From Polytrichum commune (lineage: Eukaryota; Streptophyta; Polytrichopsida; Polytrichales; Polytrichaceae), in the NCBI GenBank assembly GCA_950295325.1, contig OX485803.1, positions 26,536,001 to 26,600,000 on the forward strand: a stretch of DNA of 64,000 bases, given 5' to 3'. Made by a program: the position numbers and the translations under genes. This document shows positions 13,701 to 25,310 of this stretch, piece by piece (the first letter of the stretch is position 1; each line of letters begins with the position of its first letter). Below the pieces are notes generated by a model. It worked only from the letters and a program-made list of their open reading frames with translations, had not been told where the DNA came from and did not search any database.

Positions 13701-16700
13701 CAGTGACACGACTCCCAAATGATTTTGGGAGACTACAAAATCTTGAAGATTTCAATGCATGTAGTTGTTCCTCCTTGTCAAGGTTACCGGAATCATTGGG
13801 TCAGTTGCCAAAGTTGAAAACATTGTACCTTCAAGGTTGTGGCCGGCTTCAAAACCTACTTACATCTGTTGGTGGACTCACGAATTTGGAAGTTCTTGAC
13901 ATATCGGACTCAGGAATGCAAGAACTTCCGGAGGATTTTGGGAGACTACACAGTCTTGTAGAGTTCAATGCAATGGGTTGTTCCTCCTTGTCAAGGTTAC
14001 CGGAATCATTGGGTCAGTTGCCAAAGTTGAAAACATTGTACCTTCAAGGTTGTGGCCAGCTTCAAAACCTACTTACATCTGTTGGTGGACTCACGAATTT
14101 GGAAGTTCTTGACATATCGGACTCAGAAATGCAAGAACTTCCGGAGGATTTTGGGAGACTACACAGTCTTGTAGAGTTCAATGCAATGGGTTGTTCCTCC
14201 TTGTCAAGGTTACCGGAATCATTGGGTCAGCTGCCAAATTTGGAAACATTGGACTTGTACGGTTGTGACCAACTTCAAAGCTTACCTACATCTATTGGTG
14301 GGCTCACGAATTTGGAAGTTCTAAACATATCGGACTCGGGATTGGAAGAACTTCCGGAGGATTTTGGGAGACTACAAAGTCTTTTAGAGTTCAATGCAAG
14401 TGGTTGTTCCTCCTTGTCAAGGTTACCGGAATCATTGGGTCAGTTGCCAAATTTGGAAACATTGGACTTGTACGGTTGTGACCAACTTCAAAGCTTACCT
14501 AAAACTATTGGTGGGCTCACGAATTTGGAAGTTCTAAACATATCGGACTCGGGATTGGAAGAACTTCCGGAGGATTTTGGGAGACTACAAAGTCTTTTAG
14601 AGTTCAATGCAAGTGGTTGTTCCTCCTTGTCAAGGTTACCGGAATCATTGGGTCAGTTGCCAAACTTGGAAACATTGGACCTGCACGGTTGTGGCCGCCT
14701 TCAAAGCTTACCTACATCTGTTGGTGGGCTCACGAAGTTGAGAGTTCTAGGCATATCGGGGTCAGGATTGCAAGAACTTCCGGGGGATTTTGGGAGACTA
14801 CAAAGTCTTGAAGAGTTCAATGCAAGTGGTTGTTGCTCCTTGTTAAGGTTACCGGATTCATTCGGTGAATTGCCAAAGTTGAAAACATTGTACCTTCAAG
14901 GTTGTGGCCGGCTTCAAAACCTACCTACATCTATTGGTGGGCTCACGAATTTGGAAGTTCTAAACATATCGGACTCGGGATTGGAAGAACTTCCGGAGGA
15001 TTTTGGGAGACTACAAAGTCTTTTAGAGTTCAATGCAAGTGGTTGTTCCTCTTTGTCAAGGTTACCGGAATCATTCGGTCAATTGCCATACTTGGGAAGA
15101 TTGGAGTTGAAAGATTGTGGCCGCCTTCAAAGCTTACCTACATCTGTTGGTGGGCTCACGAAGTTGAGAGTTCTAGGCATATCGGGGTCAGGATTGCAAG
15201 AACTTCCGCGGGATTTTGGGAGACTACAAAGTCTTGAAGAGTTCAATGCAAGGGGTTGTTCCTCCTTGTCAAGGTTACCGGATTCATTGGATGAGTTGCC
15301 AAACTTGGAAACATTGGACCTGAAAGATTGTGATCGCCTTCTAAGCTTACCTACATCTCTTGGTGGGCTCACGAAATTGAGAGTGCTAAACATATCCGGG
15401 TCAGGAGTGCAAGAACTTCCAGGGAATTTTGGAAGACTACACAGTCTTGTAGAGTTCAATGCAAGTGGTTGTTCCTCCTTGTCAAGGTTACCGGAATCAT
15501 TGGGTCAGTTGCCAAACTTGGAAAAATTGGACCTGTACGGTTGTGGCCGCCTTCAAAGCTTACCTACATCTGTTGGTGGGCTCACGAAGTTGAGAGTTCT
15601 AGGCATATCGGGGTCGGGATTGCAAGAACTTCCGGGGGATTTTGGGAGACTGCAAAGTCTTGAAGAGTTCAATGCAAGGGGTTGTTCCTCCTTGTTAAGG
15701 TTACCGGATTCATTCGGTGAATTGCCAAACTTGGAAACATTGAACCTTCAAGGTTGTGGTCGGCTTCAAAACCTACCTACATCTATTGGTGGGCTCACGA
15801 ATTTGGAAGTTCTAATCATATCGGACTCGGGATTGGAAGAACTTCCGGAGGATTTTGGGAGACTACAAAGTCTTGTAGAGTTCAATGCAAGGGGTTGTTC
15901 CTCTTTGTCAAGGTTACCGGAATCATTCGGTCAATTGCCAAACTTGGAAACATTGGACCTGCACGGTTGTGGCCGCCTTCAAAGCTTACCTACATCTGTT
16001 GGTGGGCTCACGAAGTTGAGAGTTCTAGGCATATCGGGGTCCGGATTGCAAGTACTTCCGGGGGATTTTGGGAGACTACAAAGTCTTGTAGAGTTCAATG
16101 CAAGGGGTTGTTCCTCTTTGTCAAGGTTACCCTATTCATTGGATGAGTTGCCAAACTTGGAAACATTGGACCTGAAAGATTGTGATCGCCTTCTAAGCTT
16201 ACCTACATCTCTTGGTGGGCTCACGAAATTGAGAGTGCTAAACATATCCGGGTCAGGAGTGCAAGAACTTCCGGGGAGTTTTGGAAGACTACACAGTCTT
16301 GTAGAGTTCAATGCAAGTGGTTGTTCCTCCTTGTCAAGGTTACCGGAATCATTGGGTCAGTTGCCAAACTTGGAAAAATTGGACCTGTACGGTTGTGGCC
16401 GCCTTCAAAGCTTACCTACATCTGTTGGTGGGCTCACGAAGTTGAGAGTTCTAGGCATATCGGGGTCAGGATTGCAAGAACTTCCGCGGGATTTTGGGAG
16501 ACTACAAAGTCTTCAAGAGTTCAATGCAAGGGGTTGTTCCTCCTTGTTAAGGTTATCGGATTCATTCGGTGAATTGCCAAACTTGGAAACATTGAACCTT
16601 CAAGGTTGTGGCCGGCTTCAAAACCTACCTACATCTATTGGTGGGCTCACGAATTTGGAAGTTCTAAACATATCGGACTCGGGATTGGAAGAACTTCCGG

Positions 16701-18787
16701 AGGATTTTGGGAGACTACAAAGTCTTGTAGAGTTCAATGCAAGGGGTTGTTCCTCTTTGTCAAGGTTACCGGAATCATTAGGTCAATTGCCAAACTTGGG
16801 AAGATTGGAGTTGAAAGATTGTGGCCGCCTTCAAAGCCTACCTACATCTATTGGTGGGCTCACGAATTTGAGAGTTATAGGGATATCAGGGTCCAGAGTG
16901 CAAGAACTTCCGGGGAATTTTGGGAGACTACAAAGTCTTGTAGAGTTCAATGCAAGGGGTTGTTGTTCTTTGTCAAGATTACCGGATTCATTCGGTGAAT
17001 TGCCAAACTTGGAAACATTGAACCTGAAAGGTTGTGGCCGGCTTCAAAACCTACCTACATCTATTGGTGGGCTCACGAATTTGAGAGTTCTAGGCATATC
17101 GGGGTCAGGAGTGCAAGGACTTCTAGGGAATTTTGGGAGACTACAAAGTCCTGAAGAGTTCAATGCAAGTGGTTGTTCCTCCTTGTCAAGGTTACCGGAA
17201 TCATTGGGTCAGTTGCCAAACTTGGAAACATTGGACCTGCACGGTTGTGGCCGCCTTCTAAGCTTACCTACATCTGTTGGTGGGCTCACGAAGTTGAGAG
17301 TTCTAGTCATATCGGGGTCAGGATTGCAAGAACTTCCGGGGGATTTTGGGAGACTACAAAGTCTTGTAGAGTTCAATGCTAGGGGTTGTTCCTCTTTGTC
17401 AAGGTTACCGGAATCATTCGGTCAATTGCCATACTTGGGAAGATTGGAGTTGAAAGATTGTGGCCGCCTTCAAAGCCTACCTACATCTATTGGTGGGCTC
17501 ACGAATTTGAGAGTTCTAGGGATATCAGGGTCAGGATTGCAAGAACTTCCGGGGAATTTTGGGAGACTACAAAGCCTTGAAGAGTTCAATGCAAGTGGTT
17601 GTTGCTCCTTGTCAAGGTTATCGGATTCATTCGGTGAATTGCGAAACTTGGAAACATTGAACCTTCAAGGTTGTGGCCGGCTTCAAAACCTACCTACATC
17701 TCTTGGTGGGCTCATGAATTTAAGAGTTCTAGGGATATCAGGGTCAGGATTGCAAGAACTTCCGGGGAATTTTGGGAGACTACAAAGTCTTTTAGAGTTC
17801 AATGCAAGTGGTTGTTGCTCCTTGTCAAGGTTATCGGATTCATTCGGTGAATTGCGAAACTTGGAAACATTGAACCTTCAAGGTTGTGGCCGGCTTCAAA
17901 ACCTACCTACATCTATTGGTGGGCTCACGAATTTGGAAGTTCTAAACATATCGGACTCGGGATTGGAAGAACTTCCGGAGGATTTTGGGAGACTACAAAG
18001 TCTTTTAGAGTTCAATGCAAGTGGTTGTTCCTCCTTGTCAAGGTTACCGGAATCATTGGGTCAGTTGCCAAACTTGGAAACATTGGACCTGCACGGTTGT
18101 GGCCGCCTTCTAAGCTTACCTACATCTGTTGGTGGGCTCACGAAGTTGAGAGTTCTAGTCATATCGGGGTCAGGATTGCAAGAACTTCCGGGGGATTTTG
18201 GGAGACTACAAAGTCTTGAAGAGTTCAATGCAAGGGGTTGTTCCTCCTTGTTAATGTTACCGGATTCATTCGGTGAATTGCCAAACTTGGAAACATTAAA
18301 CCTTCAAGGTTGTGGCCGGCTTCAAAACCTACCTACATCTATTGATATGCGCATGAATTTGGAAGCTCTAAGCATATGGGACTCGGAATTGGAAGAACTT
18401 CCGGAGGATTTTGGGAGACTACAAAGTCTTGAAGAGTTCAATGCAAGGGGTTGTTCCTCCTTGTTAAGGTTACCGGATTCATTCGGTGAATTGCCAAACT
18501 TGGAAACATTGAACCTTCAAGGTTGTGGCCGGCTTCAAAACCTACCTACATCTATTGGTGGGCGCATGAATTTGGAAGTTCTAAACATATGGGACTCGGA
18601 ATTGGAAGAACTTCCGGAGGATTTTGGGAGACTACAAAGTCTTGTAGAGTTCAATGCAAGTGGTTGTTCCTCCTTGTCAAGGTTACCGGAATCATTGGGT
18701 CAGTTGCCAAACTTGGAAAATTGGACCTGTACGGTTGTGGCCGCCTTCAAAGCTTACCTACATCTGTTGGTGGGCTCACGAAGTTGA
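10704..18787 (+). CDS. TIR-NB-ARC-LRR (TNL) immune receptor-like gene, four exons, 3' end frameshifted
   Basis: Exons 10704-11305, 11465-12548, 12866-13165 and 13586-18787 join in phase at GT-AG sites to about 2,395 residues. Exon 1 is a TIR domain (YDVFLNHRGPDVK; CLNELVDMM with the Glu expected in TIR NADases). Exon 2 is NB-ARC: P-loop GTGGIGKTT (11631-11657), kinase-2 IIVVVDDI, RNBS-B GSRVLITSRDR, GLPLA, and MHDL near 12427. Exon 3 is the NB-LRR linker and first LRRs. Exon 4 is a huge LRR array. I chose acceptor 13585/13586 because the next AG at 13598-13599 puts exon 4 out of frame. TNLs sense pathogen effectors in the cytosol or nucleus and signal through TIR enzymatic activity; this is family knowledge. 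The frame ends in 24 out-of-frame residues after a one-base deletion, so the gene may be impaired. Confidence 0.87.
10858..11305 (+). other. TIR domain (exon 1)
   Basis: Residues from about 52 to the exon end. The TIR core begins YDVFLNHRGPDVK, a wording I associate with gymnosperm and moss TNLs rather than the DVFLSFRG of most angiosperms. CLNELVDMM, VIPVFFQGVEPQHL and the helix near WKNALSKASRLTGF follow the usual TIR order. About 50 lysine-rich residues precede it. Confidence 0.85.
11465..12548 (+). other. NB-ARC domain (exon 2)
   Basis: All main nucleotide-switch motifs are present and uninterrupted: P-loop lysine in GIGKTT, two Asp in VVVDDI, a TSRDR sensor, GGLPLALEV, and MHDLLRDMGRDVV near the end. 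The ATP/ADP switch therefore looks intact even though the LRR end is damaged. The donor at 12549 (GGTAACA) is in phase 0. Confidence 0.88.
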
Positions 18788-19356
18788 GAGTTCTAGGCAT
18801 ATCGGGGTCAGGATTGCAAGAACTTCCGGGGGATTTTGGGAGACTACAAAGTCTTGAAGAGTTCAATGCAAGGGGTTGTTCCTCCTTGTTAAGGTTATCG
18901 GATTCATTCGGTCAGTTGCCAAACTTGGAAACATTGAACCTTCAAGGTTGTGGCCGGCTTCAAAACCTACCTACATCTATTGGTGGGCTCACGAATTTGG
19001 AAGTTCTAATCATATCGGACTCGGGATTGGAAGAACTTCCGGAGGATTTTGGGAGACTACAAAGTCTTGTAGAGTTCAATGCAAGGGGTTGTTCCTCTTT
19101 GTCAAGGTTACCGGAATCATTCGGTCAATTGCCATACTTGGGAAGATTGGAGTTGAAAGATTGTGGCCGCCTTCAAAGCCTACCTACATCTATTGGTGGG
19201 CTCACGAATTTGAGAGTTCTAGGGATATCAGGGTCAGGAGTGCAAGAACTTCCGGGGAATTTTGGGAGACTACAAAGTCTTGAAGAGTTCAATGCAAGTG
19301 GTTGTTGCTCCTTGTCAAGGTTACCGGATTCATTCGGTGAATTGCGAAACTTGTAA
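13700..19356 (+). repeat. 213-bp tandem array coding for triple LRRs, about 27 units
   Basis: The GGTTGTTCC or GGTTGTTGC landmark recurs at almost exactly 213-bp steps from about 13764 to 19301 (13976 to 18662 is 22 x 213). Each unit is 71 residues and three LRRs: one with GGLTxLxVLxIS, one with DFGRLQSLxEFNA, and one with LPxLxTLxLxGCGRLQ. That gives roughly 80 LRRs. Neighbouring units are near-identical over long runs, implying recent unequal crossing-over or gene conversion. The step falls to 212 bp once, at the frameshift near 18717. Confidence 0.92.
18717..19356 (+). pseudogene. Frameshifted continuation of the LRR array
   Basis: The sister units (for example near 15525 and 16374) read GG then five A before TTGG. 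Here there are only four A (18717-18720), which shifts the frame. The next frame then continues perfect LRR units to a TAA at 19354-19356, where the sister units have GGA. A real one-base deletion or a homopolymer error in the assembly would look the same. Confidence 0.85.
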
Positions 19357-20202
19357 ATATTGAAACTTGGTCGTTGTGACCAACTTCATAGCTTACCTAC
19401 ATCTGTTGGTGGGCTCACGAAGTTGAGAGTTCTTGACTCATTGCAAAAAAATTTGGAGGACTTCAGCAAAGTCTTGTAGACTTCAATGCAAGGGGTTGTT
19501 CCTTCCTGTCAAGGTTACCGAAATCATTCAGTTAATTGGGAAACTTGAAAATATTAAAACTTTGTCGTTGTCACCAGCTTCGAAGCCTACCTATATCTAT
19601 TGGTGGGCTCACAAAGTTGAGGGTTCAAGACATATCAGACCTAAGAGTGCAAGAAGTTCTGAAGGATTTGGGGAAACTACAAAGTCTTGTAGAGTTCAAT
19701 GCAAGGGGTTGTTCCTCCTTGTCAAGGGTATGGGAATCATTGGGTCAATTGCCAAACTTGGAAGCATTGGTCCTCAAAGGTTATGGCCAGTTTCAAAACC
19801 TACCTACATTTATTGGTGGGCTCATGAATTTGACATTTCTAAGCATATCCGACTGAGGAGTGCAAGAACTTCTAGAGGATTTTGGGAAACTATGAAGTCT
19901 TGTTGACTTCAAGGCAAGTGGTTGTTCCGCCTTGTAAACGTTATTGGAATCATTATGTCAACTTGGAAATATTGGACCTCAATAATTGTCACCTGTTGCA
20001 AAGCCCACCTACATCTATTAGTGAGCTCATGAAGTTGAGAGTTCTAGACATATCGTTCTCAAGAGTGCAAGAACTTCTAGGGGATTTTGGAAAATTACAA
20101 TGTCTTGTAGACTTCAATGCAGGTGATTGTTCCGCCTTGTTAAGAACACGGGAATCATTTGGTCGATTGGCGAACTTGGCAACATTGGTCCTCGAAGGTT
20201 GA
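19357..20202 (+). pseudogene. Decayed LRR tail
   Basis: Recognisable but diverged LRR units (LPISIGGLTKLRVQDIS; LGQLPNLEALVLKG; SISELMKLRVLDISFSRV) are spread over different frames with stops. Divergence from the array is far higher than within it, so this is an older end of the gene that recent homogenisation did not reach. The last recognisable unit ends near 20200. Confidence 0.8.
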
Positions 20203-20650
20203 ATACAAGGAAAACATGAAAAATTGACTACGGCTATATCAGTGGATTTAACTGTCAGTTTTAGGGCAGTCATGTTGATCCAAAGTGATGACTAGAAATG
20301 ACTTTAGTCATCATATGACTAGGCTTTTAATTATATCTGACAAGACCTAGATGGGAACCGTGTAGAGAATGTGTTGCGAACATGTTTTCTCAATATTTTT
20401 GATTTTCATAGTCATAATGGACCGCATGACTAAGATTAATACTTAGTTGATTATGATAATCAGGTCCTAATAATGAATGGTGTTTATATTGGATTTGGAT
20501 TTCTTTGTATTTATTCTTGTGGTGAATCCTCGGTCTTTGATCATTTCAACAAAAAATTTATGACAATGGTATTTTGTTGATTGTATATTGAATTTTGACA
20601 ATACAATCATTTTTTATTAATTTGCAATGTTTTTGAGTTTTAATACTTTT
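20203..20650. other. AT-rich 3' flank, no gene
   Basis: No coding or RNA feature seen. It lies between the LRR remnant and the terminus of copy 1 of the large transposon. Confidence 0.6.
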
Positions 20651-21002
20651 AACACTATATTCGTTAATTTGGGATTTTTTGGGCATTTTGAGACTTTTAC
20701 AAATAGAAGAACATGGATAAAATGACACAAATATTGGATATTGTTGTAAGATGCAAACACTTTGAAGTGGGTGTTCATATCAAGGAATCAATAAAAAATT
20801 CATAACGAGATGGTTTAGGTAGGACAATCCAAACATTAGATCATATTGAAGGGGAAATCATATGACACTTATATTATTGCAAATAAAATATACAAAGTAT
20901 GGCATGTAAAATGCATAGCATGCTAGCACCACACATCCAATGGATAGTGCGACCCAAATTCATCTTGCCTATGGCTCAAAACCCTATGCCTACTATGGCC
21001 TA

Positions 21003-22696
21003 TCTAGCCTTGGAGATAGCATATTTTTCTTTTGCAGTGGCTTCTTTTGCTCGCATTGCTTCAACATTCCTGAAAATCTCCGCCATGCGACTATAGCCAA
21101 GGTTGGGATGTGAGCCATCCATAACACATTTTGGATTCCATCAGCCGCCCGAATTATACGACGAAGAATTTGAATACGATGAAGTGGACTGTCTTGCATT
21201 TATGGGCATGGCGTACGAACACTCCAACTCGATGGATGCATTGGACTGCATAGGTTTAGGGTTGGACGCAACCTACAACGCGTCATACTAAGAACACATG
21301 TGTTAATTTGAGGAGGAATACCCAAATGTGTCACACGCTCATTTTTAGTGCAAAATAATTGTAATGTGTGGTTAAGCTATGTGCGGGGGGTCACCTTGGC
21401 ACGGGGGGCGCTTGCGTCCGAGTTGGCGAGGAGGGGCAAGGCATCCCGCAAAGGAATAGGAAGGGTTCCACTCTTCGCAGGCCGAGTGTCCATCCGTAGC
21501 CACCGTTGAGGTGTAATATTGCCGCCGGGCCAAGAAAGGGACTCCCGGACGTATTTGCGATCTATGCCCTTGAGTGGCGACGGAGACGGAGATTGTCGAA
21601 AGATTTGCTTGGGTGGGGGGCTATCGACAACGCCGGCATCAAGGGGCTCCTTGGAGTAGTCGATGGTGGATGCGGCATCGTAGACGGTCTGGTAGAAGAA
21701 GCTTCTTAAGTTTGATTCACTGACGACCTCAAGCGAGGGCTCCAAACGCTGATGCCAAAATAAAAACAGACAAAACCCAAGGGAGGGGGAGCATGTGAAA
21801 ATCGATATATATTTGAGGCACAATATATTACACAAAATGGCACACCATGTAGTATCTCAAATGAATTTATTATATTTCGTGTGAGCGTAGAACTCTCTGT
21901 ACATATAGTCCCTCGGATCCATGTATCTCTCGCCTATCGGATTACAACTAAGGAACTGGGGCACGGGTAGTCCGCTCCCCATGAATGTTTGAAGGTACTT
22001 AATTAGGTCTAACAAAAAGCGGTCTCGGACCTTCTCGACCGTCCACGTAGGGCAAACTATGAAGTTGGAGGTCGGGTTCAAAATGTTATTGGAAGCGTTG
22101 TCGTCCACCATCAACATGTTGTCACGGGTGGGGTGAACGTCGTAGGGACAGCCGACCATGGGGGGACGCTGGTCCCATACAATTGGCTTCAAGACCTTAA
22201 GATATTGATTAACGGCGGGGTTGTTGGGCTTGCGAACAACCTTGCCGTCGGGGGTGTATAATATTTTACAATACTCATATCCTAGGACCAAGAAGGGGGG
22301 TTGGAGTCCCTTGAAGATGAACTCCACGACCGCCTGGGTGTTCTCGGACTTCATGGAGCTTCACACGATTATCCACCATTTGGATAGGGCGACCTACAGG
22401 AAGTGCCGAAGCCACGGCCGGAGGTACACTAGCTTGCTTTGATGTACGCGGGGGGTCCATCGTAGTTCGCGTCCTCGGGCTTGCAGAAAGGCACCGTGGT
22501 GACCCTGGGACAATGCACGCACTGGACAAGGACCCCATTGAGGTCTAGCACTAGGAACTGGGTCTTGGGCGGAGGAGGTGGCGCGGGCAAAATCGGGGGG
22601 ACCACCACGCTGTCCTCCACGCTCCTTGGAGAGGACCACTGGGGAGCCGCGACGCTATGCTCCAATCCCTGCGGCGACGAACGAGAGAAGGCGGCG
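21003..22696 (-). pseudogene. FCP1/NIF-type HAD phosphatase-like gene, copy 1, broken
   Basis: Minus-strand counterpart of 45423-47167. The HAD motif LVLDLNGVLV lies near 22545 and the later MVDDNASNNILNP near 22075. Compared with the other copy it lacks one A near 22440 (frameshift) and has two nonsense changes between about 22340 and 22400 (a CAG-type codon to TAG and a TGG to TGA just before SMKSENTQ). The downstream proline/serine exon (about 21395-21755) and last exon (about 21003-21268) follow in order. No functional product is expected. Confidence 0.8.
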
Positions 22697-22701
22697 AGGA
22701 C
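22697..22701. repeat. Left target-site duplication of the copia element (AGGAC)
   Basis: AGGAC directly precedes the LTR here and directly follows the other LTR at 50609-50613. The uninterrupted sequence is seen in copy 2 of the host transposon (reverse complement near 45389), where AGGAC occurs once. Confidence 0.85.
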
Positions 22702-23085
22702 TGTTAAGGAGATGAATAACACCTCCCGTTAAACCTCGTTAAGAGGTTAGGCTAATACACATTGATTAGCTCCACATGGGCAACATCTATATTAAGTGAT
22801 AGGTAGCCACCAGGAGGCGGTCGTGCTTAGCGATACCCTGGTCCAGGGTATCAGTAGTTAATAGCTGCCATATCAGTTGGGGGCCTCGGGGCTTGTGCAA
22901 CTACCGAGGCCAGTCTAATGAGGATGCTAGTCTAAGGTGCTCCCAGGTGCTGCCACCTGGATCTAGTCCCAGGGGCAACCCGACTTGTATATAAGGCCAA
23001 GTTTTGGCATAAGCTAATCAATTCAAGAGCTTGAGTTAGCACCGTTACTCTGTTCCTTTATATACCTGGGTTCTCACTCTTAACA
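22702..23085 (+). repeat. Copia 5' LTR
   Basis: 384 bp starting TGTTAAGG and ending CTTAACA. It matches 50224-50608 along its length with scattered substitutions, such as GGTAGCC versus GGTAACC, and a mutated start in the 3' copy (GTCTAAGG). The visible divergence implies an insertion of some age. Confidence 0.88.
22988..22994 (+). promoter_or_regulatory. TATA box of the copia 5' LTR
   Basis: TATATAA followed by GGCCA, about 95 bp before the LTR end. It is conserved at 50511-50517 in the 3' LTR, as expected for the U3/R promoter. Confidence 0.7.
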
Positions 23086-23103
23086 CGTTATCAACACTGC
23101 TCC
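23086..23103 (+). promoter_or_regulatory. Copia primer binding site
   Basis: Directly after the LTR comes CGTTATCAACACTGCTCC. Plant copia elements that use initiator Met-tRNA often have TTATCAGCAC here, and this sequence is one or two changes away. Confidence 0.6.
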
Positions 23104-23545
23104 TAGCACCCTCATTTTGTCACTCCAGATTGTTAGTTACTCACTGATGAGAGAACTTGAATACCGTACCTTAGGGGCAGCTTCGGCAACTCGTGGTCAA
23201 ATAATTAATTAATTTCAAATTTTAATGTCCGGCAGAAAAAAAAAAGTAATATTTAAGAATTCGATTTTTTGAAAAAATAAATAACTATAGGTTCGACTTT
23301 CATCCACAGTTCATGGTGTTTCATTCTTTGTTTGCTACTTCATTATGATGTTTTGAAAGTGGCAGCCGACCTTTACCTTAACTTAACCTAAATGTTCACT
23401 TAAGTTTGCTTAACTAACCCTAATTTCAATGTTTACCATGGGGGCATGTTTGTGCAAATGCTAGTTTGTCAAGGGACTTGTGAGAAGTTTGCAACATTGC
23501 TTTGATTCTTGTAAGTGCTTATAAGGTTAAGTGTCTTGCCAATGA

Positions 23546-25310
23546 GTGATTGAGAGTATGGGTAAACAACAAGTTTTGAGCAATATGTTCACAGTCATAG
23601 ACAAAGAGGAAATGGAAGATAGGGTTGAGCGTGACTTTGCTCAGCTACATGTGAAGATGGAGTTGGAGAAATCAATCAAGAAAGAAGTTCAGAAACGTCC
23701 AGTGGGGAGGCCTAAGAGGGAGATCGAAGCTGTACTTGTTCCAATCAAAGAGGAGAAATGTGACACAACACCGAAGAGGAAAAAAACTAGAGGACCATAC
23801 AAGAACTGGTTTGTACCATCTCTCTGGGATCCTATCTATGCAGCTGTAACACATCATAGAAGTATTGGTCATGCTTTGAAGTATTTGCAAACAAAATACA
23901 AGTTGCCTGGACAAACCAAGAGTGTTTATGATGATTTAACCAAAGGTTCCATGAGAGAATGGTTCACTAAGACAGGGGAACTAAAAGATGGTACAAAACA
24001 AGCAATCTTCAAAGAAACAGCAGCTTACACAGGTGGAATTCAACATGCTTATGTTCTTTCTAGCCATCGTGAATTGGAGGAAGAGATAATTACCTTGTTG
24101 AAGGCACATCGTGAAGCAGGTCAACCTCTTTTTGCTTCTACTGTGAGGAACTTAATTCGAACCCTCATTCAAAAGAGAGAGCCCAACCTTCTCAATTTTG
24201 AAAGTCCAAGTGGATTTAGGGTTTCTTTAGAGTGGACACGAGATTTTGTGAGAACGAATTTGAATTGGAGCTTTAGGAAAGGAACAGGAGCAGGTAGAAA
24301 ACTACCGAAAGATTGGGAGCATAAGGGTTTGCAAATGGCACAACGGACAGCCTACCTTGTCAAAGCCCATTCCATTGCACCAGAACTGGTCATAAACACT
24401 GACCAAACAGGGATACATCTGGTACCAGCGGGAGGTGCACGCACTTGGGTAGAGAAAGGGTCCAAACATGTACAAATCTTAGGTATGGAAGACAAAAGAC
24501 AAATTACAGTTTCAGTGTCTTCTTCAGCTGCAGGAAACTTGTTACCTTTTCAACTTGTCTTTACAGGGACTACAGATAGATCTCTCCCACCTCGAAATGA
24601 AGGTCGCCAAATGTGTGAAGATGCTGGTTGTCATTTAACATATAGCAGCAATCATTGGAGCAACTTGACCACTTGCAAGCAATTTGTTGAACGAATTTTA
24701 CAACCTTATAGAAGAAAACAAGTGCAAGAGATGGGATTGGATGAAGAAACAAAGTTGATATGGTTGTTGGACTGTTGGAGTGTTCATATTTCTAAGGACT
24801 TCATTTGTTGGTTGAAGATATCACATCCACAGATTCTACTTATCTTTGTCCCTGCAAATTGCACCAGCGTTTTTCAGCCAGCAGATGTGATTTTACAGCG
24901 CCCATTCAAGCATGGTTTTAGACAGCAGTTTGACAATTACACTTCTGAAAATATTGGCAAGCATGTATCAAGCATGGCAACATATCAACAAAAAAGACAT
25001 GATTAAACGAGGATGGAGCATGTGTGGCTTAGATCAAGCATTTGAATCATCGTTTCAGACATTTGCTATGGAGGAACACATGAAGAGTTCATTGTTCAAC
25101 GAAGTACAAGGTGCAGAAGAAATTTGCAAGGAAAAGGATGACGAAACAAATCCAGACGAAAGTATTGAAGCCATAATGGAGAAGAATCTATCTCTTGTTG
25201 CTGCTACAAGGGAAAACAAAAGATCTGTAGTGACAACCATGAAAGATCGAGCCAGAAAAGGTATGTTCATTCCAAACAAGTTCAAAGAAAAAGTTGAAGT
25301 TACATCTTAA
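23546..25310 (+). pseudogene. DDE superfamily (pogo/mariner-like) transposase, probably frameshifted
   Basis: Cuts and joins the element ends in the nucleus. An AT-hook-like KRPVGRPKRE lies near residue 50, followed by a helix-turn-helix region (HALKYLQTKYKLPGQT). The catalytic Asp candidates are in NTDQTG, LIWLLDCWSVH and FQPADV, giving 37 residues between the second and third (DD37D). TKLIWLLDCWSVHISK and PANCTSVFQPADV are typical of DDE_1 proteins. The main frame stops at 25006, but the usual C-terminal region (WQHINKKDMIKRGWSMCG) continues in another frame to 25310, so there is a frameshift between about 24945 and 24985. A very short unrecognised intron is less likely. The start could also be the Met at 23558. 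Confidence 0.85.

Larger units (their letters stand above)
20651..22701 (-). mobile_element. Large DNA transposon copy 1, terminal fragment (HAD-gene end)
   Basis: Begins AACACTATATTCGTTAA, the same terminus as both ends of copy 2 (31254 and, reversed, 47706), preceded by TTTT. It contains, on the minus strand, the HAD/FCP1-like exons and the 3' exons, plus one subterminal repeat (GGTTTAGGTAGGACAATCC at 20812). It is cut at 22701 by the copia LTR; the lost continuation is found at 50609-50990 and 54106-55366. Confidence 0.85.

Noticed and set aside
14617..19283. Series of plus-strand frames reading WWAHE and related repeats within the LRR array
   Set aside because: Second-frame shadow of the 213-bp array; stops occur every one or two units.
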